A stretch of 55,679 bases of DNA, taken from NCBI GenBank assembly GCA_018817505.1, contig JAHITR010000001.1, forward strand, positions 1 through 55,679, given 5' to 3'. Source of the stretch: Candidatus Bipolaricaulota bacterium (GTDB lineage Bacteria > Bipolaricaulota > Bipolaricaulia > UBA7950 > UBA9294). The notes under the pieces are model-generated. The model was not told the origin of the DNA. It worked only from the letters and a program-made list of their open reading frames with translations, and did no database searches. Below, piece after piece: positions 29,613 through 39,890 of this stretch. Position 1 is the stretch's first letter; every line of letters starts with the position of its first letter. A program made the translations under genes and the position numbers.

Positions 29613-32204
29613 CTAGGAGGCGCCGCAGCACTTCTTGTATTTCTGGCCCGATCCGCAGGGGCACGGATCATTTCTCCCCGGTTCCTTCACTGTGGAACGA
29701 GAAGGGGTCTTCCCAGGTGTACTTGGAGCCGTTGAAGATACATTGGCGGGCATCGCGTTGGATGGATGTACGTATTGAAGCTTGTGTTCCTGCGGTGTCG
29801 GTGCCGACTCTCCTCCGGAGATGGTGAGGCGAGGATTGAGCAGGGATTTACAGGTCTTCTCTGCCGTGCGCGTCAGCATGTCTTTAAACAGAATGAATGA
29901 CTCGCGCTTGAAGGCGACCAAGGGATCAGTTCCTCCGTAGGCCGTCCAGCCGATGCCTCCTTTGAGGTCATCAAGCGTGTACAAGTGAGTTCGCCAGGCT
30001 TCGTCGATGGTATGCAGGATGATGTATCGCGCGAGCAAGGGGTACGGTTTTCCCAGACGAGCCTTTTGATTGGCCAGCGCAGTCTCCAAATGGGTTCTGG
30101 CGATCTCGATCAATTTGTTCGATGTATGGCCCACAAGCGCTGATTCCCCCAACGTGCCGTAGAATGACAGTTCTTGAGCGAGACCGTGCAGGTTCCATTC
30201 ATCCTGAGGCGCTGAGGAAACGGCATATGCGGACACGAGATTGCTGGAAATCTCATCATAGAGCTGGTCCATGTATTCGTCGAGATCGGCCTCCAACTGC
30301 GCCCCCAACGCGTCGATCTGGTCGCGTGGAGGAAGCAAGAATCGGTCACGAACTGAGTAAATGGCATCACGCTGGCGCGCGAGAACGAGATCGAATTCCA
30401 AAAGCCGTTTCCGGATCTCAAAATTGCGACCTTCCACGCGTTGCTGAGCACGGCGAATTGCCCCATTGAGCAGATTGTGTTCGATCGCCTCGCCCTCCTT
30501 CAATCCGATTCGATCCATGAGCGAACTCATGCGATCCCCGCCAAATATACGCAGGAGATCATCTTCCATTGACAAATAGAACTGAGAGGATCCAGGATCA
30601 CCCTGGCGCCCCGCTCGCCCCAGCAGCTGGTTGTCAATACGGCGTGAGTCGTGGCGCTGGCAGCCGATCACATGCAGACCACCTAGCTCTGCAACGCCCT
30701 CGCCCAATTTAATGTCTGTTCCTCGTCCGGCCATGTTGGTGGCCACAGTGATGGTACTGTGTTGCCCTGCCTGAGCGACGATTTCGGCTTCGCGCTCATG
30801 GTGCTTGGCATTGAGTACGTGGTGTTCCAGTCCCCTTCTCTTGAGCATATTGGAGAGCTGCTCAGACGTCTCTATGGAATTGGTGCCGATCAATACGGGG
30901 CGACCCACTTGATGCATGACGTCGACTTCATCCACGATGGCCTCAAATTTTGCCTTGTGAGTGCGGAAAATCCTGTCAGGCATGGCTTCTCTCTTCAGGG
31001 GTTTGTTGGTGGGAATGACCAAGACAGGCAGCGCATAGATCTGCTTGAATTCATCTTCCTCAGTCTTTGCCGTTCCCGTCATCCCACTGAGTCCCTTATA
31101 GAGCTGGAAGTAATGCTGCAGCGTGATTTGAGCCATCGTCTGTGACTCGCGCTGGACCTTGAGACCTTCTTTGGCCTCAATCGCCTGATGCAGCCCGTCC
31201 GAGTAGCGGCGATCAGGCATCAACCGGCCCGTGAAGTCATCAACAATCATCACGCGGCCATCCTTGACGATGTACTGCTGTTCCTTCTTGTAGAAATGCA
31301 GTGCCCGGAGCGCGGTCTCGATATGATGCAGCGTCTCCGTGTGCTCCGGTCCGAAGATATTCTCGATGGATAATGCTTTCTCTGCTCTGTGGATACCTTC
31401 ATCCGTCAGCGTAAGACGGCGAGTCTCCTCATCCATTTCGAAATCATCATCTCTACGAAATCGCTTGACCAACATCGCGAATGTTCGATAGCGATCCAGT
31501 GCCTCAGCAGCGGATGCGGAGATGATCAACGGCGTGCGAGCTTCATCGACCAAGATGTTGTCGATTTCGTCAATGATCGCAAAATCCAGCGATCCTTGAA
31601 CCTTTTGGTCCGATGAATGAACCATGTTGTCGCGAAGGTAGTCAAATCCGAATTGATTGTTGGTTCCGAAGGTGATGTCTGCGGCATACTCGGGTTGCCG
31701 CTCTACGGAGGACATGCCATCCTGTAGGAGCCCGACAGACAGCCCGAGGGCCTCATACACGGGACCCATCCATTCTCTGTCTCGGCGTGCCAAGTAGTCG
31801 TTGACTGTGACGACGTGAACCTTGCCGCTCAGGGCATTGAGAGTAGCGGGCATCGTGGCAAGAAGCGTCTTCCCCTCACCGGTTTGCATCTCCGCAATCT
31901 TGCGATCGTCGAGGGCGAAGCCACCCAGGATTTGAACATCATAGGGGCGCTCTCCAATTGTTCGCATGGCCACTTCTCGAACCACCGCATAGACCTCGGC
32001 CCGCAGAGCAGTTCTTGAAGTTCCTGCGGCGAGGCGCTGTCGAAATTCAGTTGCCTTGGCGCGCAACCCGTCATCTGACAACGCTTGCATCTGATCTGAC
32101 AAGGCGTTTACAGCGCGAAGCTCTCGATCATAGTGCTTCAGTTGTTGGGCATTGGTCTGCCCAAGCATACGGTCGATGACGTTTCGAAAAGTGTTATTGG
32201 CCAT
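29613..32204 (-). CDS. secA: Preprotein translocase ATPase SecA
   Basis: MQTGEGKTLLATMPATLNAL, ITFGTNNQFGFDYLRDNM, NMAGRGTDIKLG, C-terminal SEC-C zinc motif GRNDPCPCGSGQKYKKCCG. Confidence 0.97.
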   Translation of the reverse strand: MANNTFRNVIDRMLGQTNAQQLKHYDRELRAVNALSDQMQALSDDGLRAKATEFRQRLAAGTSRTALRAEVYAVVREVAMRTIGERPYDVQILGGFALDDRKIAEMQTGEGKTLLATMPATLNALSGKVHVVTVNDYLARRDREWMGPVYEALGLSVGLLQDGMSSVERQPEYAADITFGTNNQFGFDYLRDNMVHSSDQKVQGSLDFAIIDEIDNILVDEARTPLIISASAAEALDRYRTFAMLVKRFRRDDDFEMDEETRRLTLTDEGIHRAEKALSIENIFGPEHTETLHHIETALRALHFYKKEQQYIVKDGRVMIVDDFTGRLMPDRRYSDGLHQAIEAKEGLKVQRESQTMAQITLQHYFQLYKGLSGMTGTAKTEEDEFKQIYALPVLVIPTNKPLKREAMPDRIFRTHKAKFEAIVDEVDVMHQVGRPVLIGTNSIETSEQLSNMLKRRGLEHHVLNAKHHEREAEIVAQAGQHSTITVATNMAGRGTDIKLGEGVAELGGLHVIGCQRHDSRRIDNQLLGRAGRQGDPGSSQFYLSMEDDLLRIFGGDRMSSLMDRIGLKEGEAIEHNLLNGAIRRAQQRVEGRNFEIRKRLLEFDLVLARQRDAIYSVRDRFLLPPRDQIDALGAQLEADLDEYMDQLYDEISSNLVSAYAVSSAPQDEWNLHGLAQELSFYGTLGESALVGHTSNKLIEIARTHLETALANQKARLGKPYPLLARYIILHTIDEAWRTHLYTLDDLKGGIGWTAYGGTDPLVAFKRESFILFKDMLTRTAEKTCKSLLNPRLTISGGESAPTPQEHKLQYVHPSNAMPANVSSTAPSTPGKTPSRSTVKEPGRNDPCPCGSGQKYKKCCGAS

Positions 32205-32245
32205 GAGGAATCACGCAGTCAGTATAGGAATGCCCTTCTGTGCTT

Positions 32246-34357
32246 TCAAGGAGAATCGTCTTGCGGAAGTGTTCGAAGCCGCTCAAGAAGCGTGGCTCTC
32301 TCAAGGATTAGTTTGTCAATCGTCGCCTGGATTTCGGCCAGCTTGGGGGATTCCACTAGCGATGCACCTGTGATCATCTTTTCACGGGCGCTCGCCAACG
32401 CCTTCTCGACCAGCGCCAATCCTGCTTCATAAGCGGAATGGGCTTCGTCGTTCCTGCCGAGTGATTGATAGATGGATCCCAGTCCGATGTAGGGCGTCTC
32501 GTAGGTTGGATTGTTGGCCAGCAATTCCTGAATCTGCGCAATTGCCACGTCTGGATTCCCCGTCTCGCTCAACGCCAATGCGCGAAGATAGGTTGCCCGG
32601 CGCTGTATTTCGGAGCGTGGATGGCTAGCCAGTAGCAGCTCCAGCGGCTCAAAAGCAGCCTTCGACTGTCCAGTGTTTACAAGAAGATTCGCGTAGTTCA
32701 GCAAGGATGCTTCGTCAATGAATCGCGTCATGCACATCTCAAGACTCTCCTGGGCTTCATTGAGCTTGCCCAGCTGAATTTGTGCCACAGCGAGGTAGTA
32801 GTAGGTCTGTCGAGGCGCAAAATCAACTGATAGGCTATGCTCTAGGGAGATCTCTGCCGCAGCAAACAAGCCTGCCTCCACTTGATCAATGCCCCGCTCC
32901 ATAAGCCAATTGGCACGTGCATCTGCAACAGCGAGTGAAGACACTGTAATGCCGAACGCGATGAGCGCAACATGAAGACCCTTGGCTTTCCATCCACTCA
33001 ATCTCCACGTGAAACACGCCGGGGTTCCATAGGCAGCCGCAAGCGCTAGACCGCAGAACACAACGAACTCAAGACTCGAACCAACTACATGTGCGGGGAA
33101 GCTGACGAGACTGTGAGCGAGAAAGGCAAGGATCCCCATGGTTAGAAACAGCAAGGCGAGCCGATTGTCTTCGCTGCTACGTCTTAGGCGAACCCACAAT
33201 GAGACGGCGAGAGCGCCCAGCGACGCAACCAGCATGACTAGGCCGATGATCCCGAGTTCTGCACCCACTTGGACGTACTCATTGTGAGCTTGCGATGCCC
33301 GAGGAATGTAATCGATGAAGGTTTGTCCACGGTTTGTCGCCAGGAAATCGGCTTTGGATGCAATGAAATTGAGCTTGTAATGACCAAGCCCAGCGCCTGT
33401 GGCCGGATGATCGGCCAACATCTCAGCCCCTATCCACCAATCCTGTGCCCGAACTGCGCCCGAATTGCGTTCCCACAGGGTTTGGATGAACGATCCGTCG
33501 CTGATAGGGGCAGACTGCTTCGAAGGTTGTGAGAGCACGAGTGGAAGTAGCAATAGAGCCAACGAAAATCCGACGAGTGTCGCCAACCACCAGCGGTTGG
33601 CCCGAAGCGGTTGTTGCGCCCGAAAGATCCATTGGCCAACGAAGAAAGCGATCATGACCAAAGGGAAGGCTATCCGAACGCTGGTCTGATTCACCAGCAT
33701 CATCATAGCCAGGATGAACATGAGGGCCAGAAGAATTGCGATCTTGCGCACTCGTGAGTTGGTTTGAACCAGCAGGATGATCCCCGGATAGAACAAGTAA
33801 AGGAGAAACCCTCCCAGATGGTTGCGATTTCCCATGGTGGAGAGGATAGCGCCTACACCAGATGTTCCAGGGGGGCCAGGCAAGGCGCCGGCATATTGAA
33901 GTGCACCGTAGAGCGCTGCGAGCGTTCCCGAGATGAGAAGCGCCGACAAAACCCATCGAACATGCTGCGGATCCCGCACGACGTTGACGACCATCCACAG
34001 GACCAGCACAAAGCAGATGAGCAGAACGCTGCTTTGCAGGACGACAAGCGAAGTCGTCGCCTGAATGACGGACAAGCCAGCGGCAACGATCAATCCCGCG
34101 ACAGGAACCAATACCCAGGGAACGCGAATGATCCATGAGGGGCGCCGCCACGCGGTGACTCCCCACAGAATGAGTAGAAGTGGAATCAACACAAGGCTGG
34201 CGATGCATTTGGCGTAATTGTAATCGGTTAATCCCGGCCACATGAATAGAGGGAGGACAAACACGAACACTGCGATAGCCGCGATTTGGATTCGTTCAAG
34301 CTTGCCGCACGATTCACTCTTCATGTCTTTACCTTGACCTCGAATGGGCACGATCAC
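32246..34357 (-). CDS. O-antigen ligase/polymerase-like multi-TM protein with C-terminal TPR repeats (copy 1)
   Basis: ~10 TM segments, STMGNRNHLGGFLLYLFYP and DHPATGAGLGHYKLNF Wzy_C-like motifs, TPRs; likely start MKSES about 34324. Confidence 0.82.
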   Translation of the reverse strand: MIVPIRGQGKDMKSESCGKLERIQIAAIAVFVFVLPLFMWPGLTDYNYAKCIASLVLIPLLLILWGVTAWRRPSWIIRVPWVLVPVAGLIVAAGLSVIQATTSLVVLQSSVLLICFVLVLWMVVNVVRDPQHVRWVLSALLISGTLAALYGALQYAGALPGPPGTSGVGAILSTMGNRNHLGGFLLYLFYPGIILLVQTNSRVRKIAILLALMFILAMMMLVNQTSVRIAFPLVMIAFFVGQWIFRAQQPLRANRWWLATLVGFSLALLLLPLVLSQPSKQSAPISDGSFIQTLWERNSGAVRAQDWWIGAEMLADHPATGAGLGHYKLNFIASKADFLATNRGQTFIDYIPRASQAHNEYVQVGAELGIIGLVMLVASLGALAVSLWVRLRRSSEDNRLALLFLTMGILAFLAHSLVSFPAHVVGSSLEFVVFCGLALAAAYGTPACFTWRLSGWKAKGLHVALIAFGITVSSLAVADARANWLMERGIDQVEAGLFAAAEISLEHSLSVDFAPRQTYYYLAVAQIQLGKLNEAQESLEMCMTRFIDEASLLNYANLLVNTGQSKAAFEPLELLLASHPRSEIQRRATYLRALALSETGNPDVAIAQIQELLANNPTYETPYIGLGSIYQSLGRNDEAHSAYEAGLALVEKALASAREKMITGASLVESPKLAEIQATIDKLILERATLLERLRTLPQDDSP

Positions 34358-34440
34358 CCATTATAGAAGACGTCAACCTGACCTGAGCAGGACATCTGAG
34401 CTATCCCTGCAGGCACGGAGCCTCGACCTTTCGGTGATCA

Positions 34441-36489
34441 CTACGGAAGATCGCCCAATTGACGGATCACGTGGTCTCGTTGCCCGTTGAGCGTTTCAAT
34501 TTCGTCACGAATAAGCTTGGCTTCAGAGACCGGCGTGCTTTCTAGCCTGCCATATGCCGCATCCAGGCTCGCTTCGATTAGGTTGAGAGCGGATTCGAGA
34601 TAGTTGCGCGCCATCCCCGTCAACCCTTGGGCTGCGCACAACTGTCCTAGGGCAACCAGACCCGGTTCGAATGTGGGGTAATCCAAAACCAATGCGGTGA
34701 GCGATTGAAATGCCTGATCGAATTGCCGTTGATTAATGCTGATCACTGCTTCTATGTACCGTGCTTGCTGCTCTACGGAGCTGTCGGGATGCGTGGCTAG
34801 CAGGACATCAAGAGCTGCTTGAGCCTCGTCCCATTTCCCGCGTTTCATCTTCACATCCGCGTAGGTGAGGTACACGCGATCATCGGAGAATGTTGTCATG
34901 CACTGCTCAAGATTCGCCTCTGCTTGTTCGAGATTTCCTAACTGAATCTGCGCGATGGCGAGGTAGTAGTAGGTTTGGCGTGGCGCAAAATCAAGTGCCA
35001 GACTCTGCTGAAGTTGAAGCTCCGCGCTGGCATAAAGGCCTGCTTGGATTCGATCGAATCCTCGCTCCATGAGCCAGTTTGCTCTGAGATCGAACATTGC
35101 GAACGTCGAGACAATCAGACTGATGACGATGAATCCGAGATGCACTGATTTTGCTTTCCATCCAGTGAGCGTCCAGCGAAAGGTGAGTGTGTCTCCGAAT
35201 CTTGGGGAAAGGGCGAGCCCACAGAAGACAATCAGCATGAGACTTGAGCTGGCTACGTGGGCTGGAAAGCTGACGACGCTATGGGCCAAAAATGACAAGA
35301 TTCCGCCCGTGAGCAACAGCAAGTCCAGTCGATCCCTCTCGTCGTTTTGCCGAAGTCGGATCCACAAGGAACTGCCGAGAACGATGAGTATTGCGAGGAG
35401 CATAAGCAATCCGAGTCCACCCAACTCAGCGACAGTCTGGACATAGTCATTGTGCGCTTGTGTCACGCGGAGGATTGGAAAATCGAAAATTCGCCCGCGT
35501 TCAGTCGTCGCGAACTCTGCCTTGTAGGGGAAGAAATTGACCTTATAGTTCCCCAGGCCGACGCCCACAGCGGGATGATCGGCGAGCATTTCTGCGCCAA
35601 TCAGCCAGAACCAGGCCCGAGCAGTTCCAGAATTGTTCTCCCATAGTTCCGCAGGCGATTCCATTGGGGAACGAATGGCCGTAAACAGGCTCATCGAGAG
35701 AACGGCAATGGCAAGCGCGATCAGCCACCATCGATTGGCACGCAAAGGCTTTGTGGATCGAAATACGAATGATCCAATCAACAGAGCCACAGTAACCAGT
35801 GTCAGTGCAACTCGAGTGGCCGTTTGCTTCACGAGCAACATCACAGCAAACATCGCGCAAATCCCGACGACGATGATGGCTTTGCCGATGGGTTGCTTGG
35901 CTCCGATGAGAAGGATGATGGACGGGTAGAAGAGATAGAACAGAATCGCTCCCAGGTGATTGCGATTTCCCATACAGGACACGATGGCATTCACGCCAGT
36001 TGCGTTTGGGGCCCCGGGCACGACTCCAAAATACTGAAGCGCTCCGTACAAGGCAGCCAACAAGGCTGATGCAAGAAGTGCTCCGAGAATCCATTGAACG
36101 TCACGTTCATCCCGAACGACATTGGCGATCATCCATAGCAGAAGAACGAAATAGGTAAGGAGAACCAGGCTTTGAATGGCCACGCGGGCGTCAGCTGCCT
36201 GGATGAGAGACAACGCGCCAGCCAGAATGAGGCCTACTGCCGGAATGAGAAGCCAGGGAACGCGAATCGTCCACGTGGGGCGGCGCCATGCCGTCCATCC
36301 CCACAAAACAAGAAGGCAGGAAATGAAAATCAAACCAACAATGCATTTTGCGTAGTTATAGTCCGTTAATCCTGGCCACATCAACAACGGGATCATGAAG
36401 AGGGCAACACAGATTGCAAGTATTTGCAGGCGTTCAAGAGTGAATTTCCGCGGAAGTAGTTTTTTTGCACCTTTTCGTCGAGTACGCAT
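34441..36489 (-). CDS. O-antigen ligase/polymerase-like multi-TM protein with C-terminal TPR repeats (copy 2)
   Basis: Paralogous to neighbours: SCMGNRNHLGAILFYLFYP, DHPAVGVGLGNYKVNFFPYKAEF, RQTYYYLAIAQIQLGNLEQAEANLEQCM. Confidence 0.82.
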   Translation of the reverse strand: MRTRRKGAKKLLPRKFTLERLQILAICVALFMIPLLMWPGLTDYNYAKCIVGLIFISCLLVLWGWTAWRRPTWTIRVPWLLIPAVGLILAGALSLIQAADARVAIQSLVLLTYFVLLLWMIANVVRDERDVQWILGALLASALLAALYGALQYFGVVPGAPNATGVNAIVSCMGNRNHLGAILFYLFYPSIILLIGAKQPIGKAIIVVGICAMFAVMLLVKQTATRVALTLVTVALLIGSFVFRSTKPLRANRWWLIALAIAVLSMSLFTAIRSPMESPAELWENNSGTARAWFWLIGAEMLADHPAVGVGLGNYKVNFFPYKAEFATTERGRIFDFPILRVTQAHNDYVQTVAELGGLGLLMLLAILIVLGSSLWIRLRQNDERDRLDLLLLTGGILSFLAHSVVSFPAHVASSSLMLIVFCGLALSPRFGDTLTFRWTLTGWKAKSVHLGFIVISLIVSTFAMFDLRANWLMERGFDRIQAGLYASAELQLQQSLALDFAPRQTYYYLAIAQIQLGNLEQAEANLEQCMTTFSDDRVYLTYADVKMKRGKWDEAQAALDVLLATHPDSSVEQQARYIEAVISINQRQFDQAFQSLTALVLDYPTFEPGLVALGQLCAAQGLTGMARNYLESALNLIEASLDAAYGRLESTPVSEAKLIRDEIETLNGQRDHVIRQLGDLP

Positions 36490-36576
36490 TGCGACTCATT
36501 ATAGAGAAATCAGCGAAGAAAAAAGAATCATGAAACCGGGGAGCGTGGCCGAAGAAAGGACAAATCGAACGGCCGT

Positions 36577-38673
36577 CTAGGGCAGTTTGCTGAGTCGTTC
36601 CATCACGAGATCGCGTTGTTGGTTGAGCAGCTCGATCTGGGAGCGAATCTGCGCGTACTGAGCGAGAGTCACGAGGGTATTTGCTTCTATTCTCCGATTG
36701 GCGCGCTGCAGCGCCTTGTCAATCAGGCGAAGAGCCTCGGCGAGATTGTTGCGCGCCGAGTTGATGTAGCCTTGCGCCAGATACAAATCTCCTAGAGCAA
36801 TGAATGCTGTCTCGTAGGTTGGGTGGTCCTGGATGAGAGATTCCAGTTGCTGAAGCGCTTGATCGTACTGCTTTCCCTGAAGGCTGATTACGGCCTCGAT
36901 GTACCGAGCCTGCCTTTCCACTGCTGCTTGAGGACGCCCGGCGAGCAGCGTGTCCACTGCAACCTGTGCCTTCTCCAGTTCTCCTCGATTGGCGCCGAGG
37001 TTTGCGTACGTGAGATACACTCCCTCATCCAGATACCGTGTCATGCACATCTCCAGGTTTGCCCATGCCTCGTCGAGTTTGTCGAGGCGCATTTGAGCCG
37101 AAGCCAAGTGATAGTAGGTCTGTCGAGGCGCGAAGTCGTACCGGAGACTTTTGGCCAGCAGGGACTCGGCCACACGGATGTTGCCCCTTTGCAGTTGCTG
37201 AAGGCCTTGAGACATGAGGACATTGGCGGATAGATCAGAGACCGCGAAGCCTGAAACGACGAATCCAATGACGAGGATGGCGATAGCGGATGCCCTTAGC
37301 GGCCAGCGGGCGAGCGTCAGTGTGCGAGTGCTGACATCTCCATAGACCCGGGAGGAAGCGATGCCAATGACGGCGACAAATGCAAGGCTTGAGGCGGGCA
37401 AATGGGCAGGGAAGCTCACGAGGGCATGAACAAAGACGGGAACGACCCCGCACGCGAGCAGCAGAAGGTCGAGGCGTTTGTCTTCGTCCTTGGTATCGCG
37501 TACGCGCCGCCAGAAGGAGGCCACAAGTGTGGCGATGAACCCAAAGATTGCGATGGCTCCCAGGAGACCCATCTCCGCGAGAGCCTGGACGTAATCATTG
37601 TGGGCCTGAGCCGCTCGTGGAATATAGAAGTCATAGCTAGCGCCCCGCGGTGTGGTGAGGAAATCGGCCTTGTACTCAAGGAAATTCAACTTGTAGTTGC
37701 CTAGGCCAATGCCTACGATAGGTGAGTCCACGAACATTTCCCATCCAACCCACCAATCCCAAGAGCGTGTGCTTCCGGAGTTCTTTTCCCAGAGTTGGCC
37801 AATCCACGACGTTTCTTCTGCCGAGAATCCAGTGATGGAATTGAGAGGACTCGACGGGGACTCCACGATGAAGACGAGAGCAAGCGCAAGCAGCAGAATG
37901 AGAATCCAGATGCGCTGCTTGCGTAGGGGGGCGATGGGACGAAAGATGGCCCACCCGACGATGAATGCGATGGCTGTTACTATGAGAGAGACCACGACAG
38001 CGGTCTGCTGGAGCATCATCGCGGTTCCAAAGCAAAACGCTAGCATGATGATCGAGACAATGCGAACCCAACGCCAGCGAGGACTCACGACGAGAATCAC
38101 TGACGGGAACATTAGATACGTCAGGAAGCCGCCTATGTAGTTGCGATTTCCCAGCGTAGAAATCATCTCTCCCAACCCAGTCCCTCCGAACGGCCCACGT
38201 ACGACTCCGAAGTATTGCAGAAGTCCATACAAGCTCACGACGAATGCCGAAACCAGTAGGGCGAGCAGCAACAAGGCCACGTCCTTCCGATTCCTCACGA
38301 TGTTGGCGATGAGCAGCAGAAGTTGGAAGAAGAAGACCACGAGAACGAGGCTTTGGACGACGACCCGACCGTTGACTGCGAACAGGAGTGACAACAAACT
38401 GGCGATTACAAACCCAAGAAAGGGAATCGTGATCCATGGGAATCGAATTTTGAGCGTCCCTTTTGCCCACCCAGAAAAGATCCACAAAATGGATAGCAGA
38501 GAGATCGCAACGAGCGCGAACATGGTTTTGCCATAGCCATATTCCGAGACTGTGGTGAGCACAAACAACGGGATCGAAAGCAGTAATAGCGCCACGACAT
38601 AGACGAGCGCTTGATCCAAAATGGAGGATAAACTGTCCTCTTGTGCTGCTTCGGGAATCCGATGGCTGACCAT
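36577..38673 (-). CDS. O-antigen ligase/polymerase-like multi-TM protein with C-terminal TPR repeats (copy 3)
   Basis: STLGNRNYIGGFLTYLMFP, DSPIVGIGLGNYKLNFLEYKADF, RQTYYHLASAQMRLDKLDEAWANLEMCMTRYLDEGVYLTYANL. Confidence 0.82.
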   Translation of the reverse strand: MVSHRIPEAAQEDSLSSILDQALVYVVALLLLSIPLFVLTTVSEYGYGKTMFALVAISLLSILWIFSGWAKGTLKIRFPWITIPFLGFVIASLLSLLFAVNGRVVVQSLVLVVFFFQLLLLIANIVRNRKDVALLLLALLVSAFVVSLYGLLQYFGVVRGPFGGTGLGEMISTLGNRNYIGGFLTYLMFPSVILVVSPRWRWVRIVSIIMLAFCFGTAMMLQQTAVVVSLIVTAIAFIVGWAIFRPIAPLRKQRIWILILLLALALVFIVESPSSPLNSITGFSAEETSWIGQLWEKNSGSTRSWDWWVGWEMFVDSPIVGIGLGNYKLNFLEYKADFLTTPRGASYDFYIPRAAQAHNDYVQALAEMGLLGAIAIFGFIATLVASFWRRVRDTKDEDKRLDLLLLACGVVPVFVHALVSFPAHLPASSLAFVAVIGIASSRVYGDVSTRTLTLARWPLRASAIAILVIGFVVSGFAVSDLSANVLMSQGLQQLQRGNIRVAESLLAKSLRYDFAPRQTYYHLASAQMRLDKLDEAWANLEMCMTRYLDEGVYLTYANLGANRGELEKAQVAVDTLLAGRPQAAVERQARYIEAVISLQGKQYDQALQQLESLIQDHPTYETAFIALGDLYLAQGYINSARNNLAEALRLIDKALQRANRRIEANTLVTLAQYAQIRSQIELLNQQRDLVMERLSKLP

Positions 38674-38723
38674 GAGGGAAGTATATCCGCAACAGGACGG
38701 GAGGCGGAAGGCAATCTAGCCTC

Positions 38724-39887
38724 CTAGAGGGAGCCAAGCAGCGGGATGATGCGTAGGAGTGCGCTCCACAGGCGCGGTTCAGATGCCAATTGATCGGGTA
38801 ACCTGTGAAAACCATCGATGTCCGCCTCATCCGCCATGAATTGAAGCAAAGACGGATCATCCAGAACAGCAGCGATCGATTCGATGTCCGCATCGCTAAG
38901 TCGAGAGAGGTGATCGCTCATGGATCTGCCAAAGGCTTGTTCCTTGCCAATGGCGTCGCGACAGCGCGAGGCGTATGAATCTGGCACATCATCATTCTCT
39001 GGTGATTGTGCTATCCGAGCTGCGGTTTCACCTCCAATTCGTGCACATAGCCCGCCTGTGTACAAACCTCCGCCTGACAGCGGTTTGGTCTGACCAGCCG
39101 CATCTCCAACGAGCAAGACTCCCGACTTCGCTGGCGCGGACACGGGCGCAAGAGGAATCCATCCGGCTGAGCGGGATCGAATGTGCGTTGCAGGATAGTG
39201 TTTGGTCAGTAGACGATTGAGGTACTCCTCGGGTGTGTGGGGTGGGAGAACTCCCAAACCGACACGCAAGATGCCCTTTTCTGCGGGAACACTCCAGCCA
39301 AAGAATCCTGGAGCGACACCTCGTCCCACGAACACATCGACCCAGTCGCGCGTACCCGCGACCGCATCCAGCTCGACCTGAATGGCAGCAGCGAATTGGG
39401 ACGGTTGTTCGAAAGAGAACCAGGTGGCCACGCGGCTGTGGGGGCCGTCTGCTCCGATGATCACGGCAGGATGAAACTGCAGATCCCCGTCACTGGATCT
39501 CACATCCAAGGTCTTCGCACGGGCCCCGGTGGCATCGGTGCAGTAGTGGACTTCTGCTCCGGCCGTCCGTGCGTTGCGCAGCAACTCTTGCTCCAGCTTG
39601 AGGCGATCAATGGTGACGGCCTTCAGACGGTTGGATCGTAGCTCGATTTGCCGCCCGCTTGGCAGATGGATGCGAAGGGCGCGGATTTCTTGAAGCACGC
39701 ACTGGCTGGTCGTGCCGAGCACCGAAAGTGTGCCGGGGCTAACGAGTCCCGTACAGCAGGAGGATGCCCCTCCTTCGGGCTTCTTCTCGACAACCAAAAC
39801 GCGCGCTCCGGCTTCGGCCGCAGCTCGGGCGGTCGCAAGACCGATGGGGCCTGCTCCGACGATGGCGACGTCTGGGTACATGTCCAA
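38724..39887 (-). CDS. FAD-dependent oxidoreductase, geranylgeranyl reductase-like family
   Basis: DVAIVGAGPIGLATARAAAEAGARVLVVEKKPEGGASSCCTGLVSP Rossmann motif; GVLLVGDAAGQTKPLSGGGLYTGGLCA. Confidence 0.82.
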   Translation of the reverse strand: MDMYPDVAIVGAGPIGLATARAAAEAGARVLVVEKKPEGGASSCCTGLVSPGTLSVLGTTSQCVLQEIRALRIHLPSGRQIELRSNRLKAVTIDRLKLEQELLRNARTAGAEVHYCTDATGARAKTLDVRSSDGDLQFHPAVIIGADGPHSRVATWFSFEQPSQFAAAIQVELDAVAGTRDWVDVFVGRGVAPGFFGWSVPAEKGILRVGLGVLPPHTPEEYLNRLLTKHYPATHIRSRSAGWIPLAPVSAPAKSGVLLVGDAAGQTKPLSGGGLYTGGLCARIGGETAARIAQSPENDDVPDSYASRCRDAIGKEQAFGRSMSDHLSRLSDADIESIAAVLDDPSLLQFMADEADIDGFHRLPDQLASEPRLWSALLRIIPLLGSL

Positions 39888-39890
39888 TCC

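Noticed and set aside
33423-34241. 272-aa minus ORF overlapping ligase copy 1
   Set aside because: Out-of-frame, Arg/Cys/His-rich; the longer frame encodes the TM protein.
37676-38893. 405-aa minus-strand ORF in an alternate frame of ligase copy 3
   Set aside because: Arg/Ser/His-rich out-of-frame translation; the 36577-38673 frame has clear TM and TPR structure shared with two paralogs.
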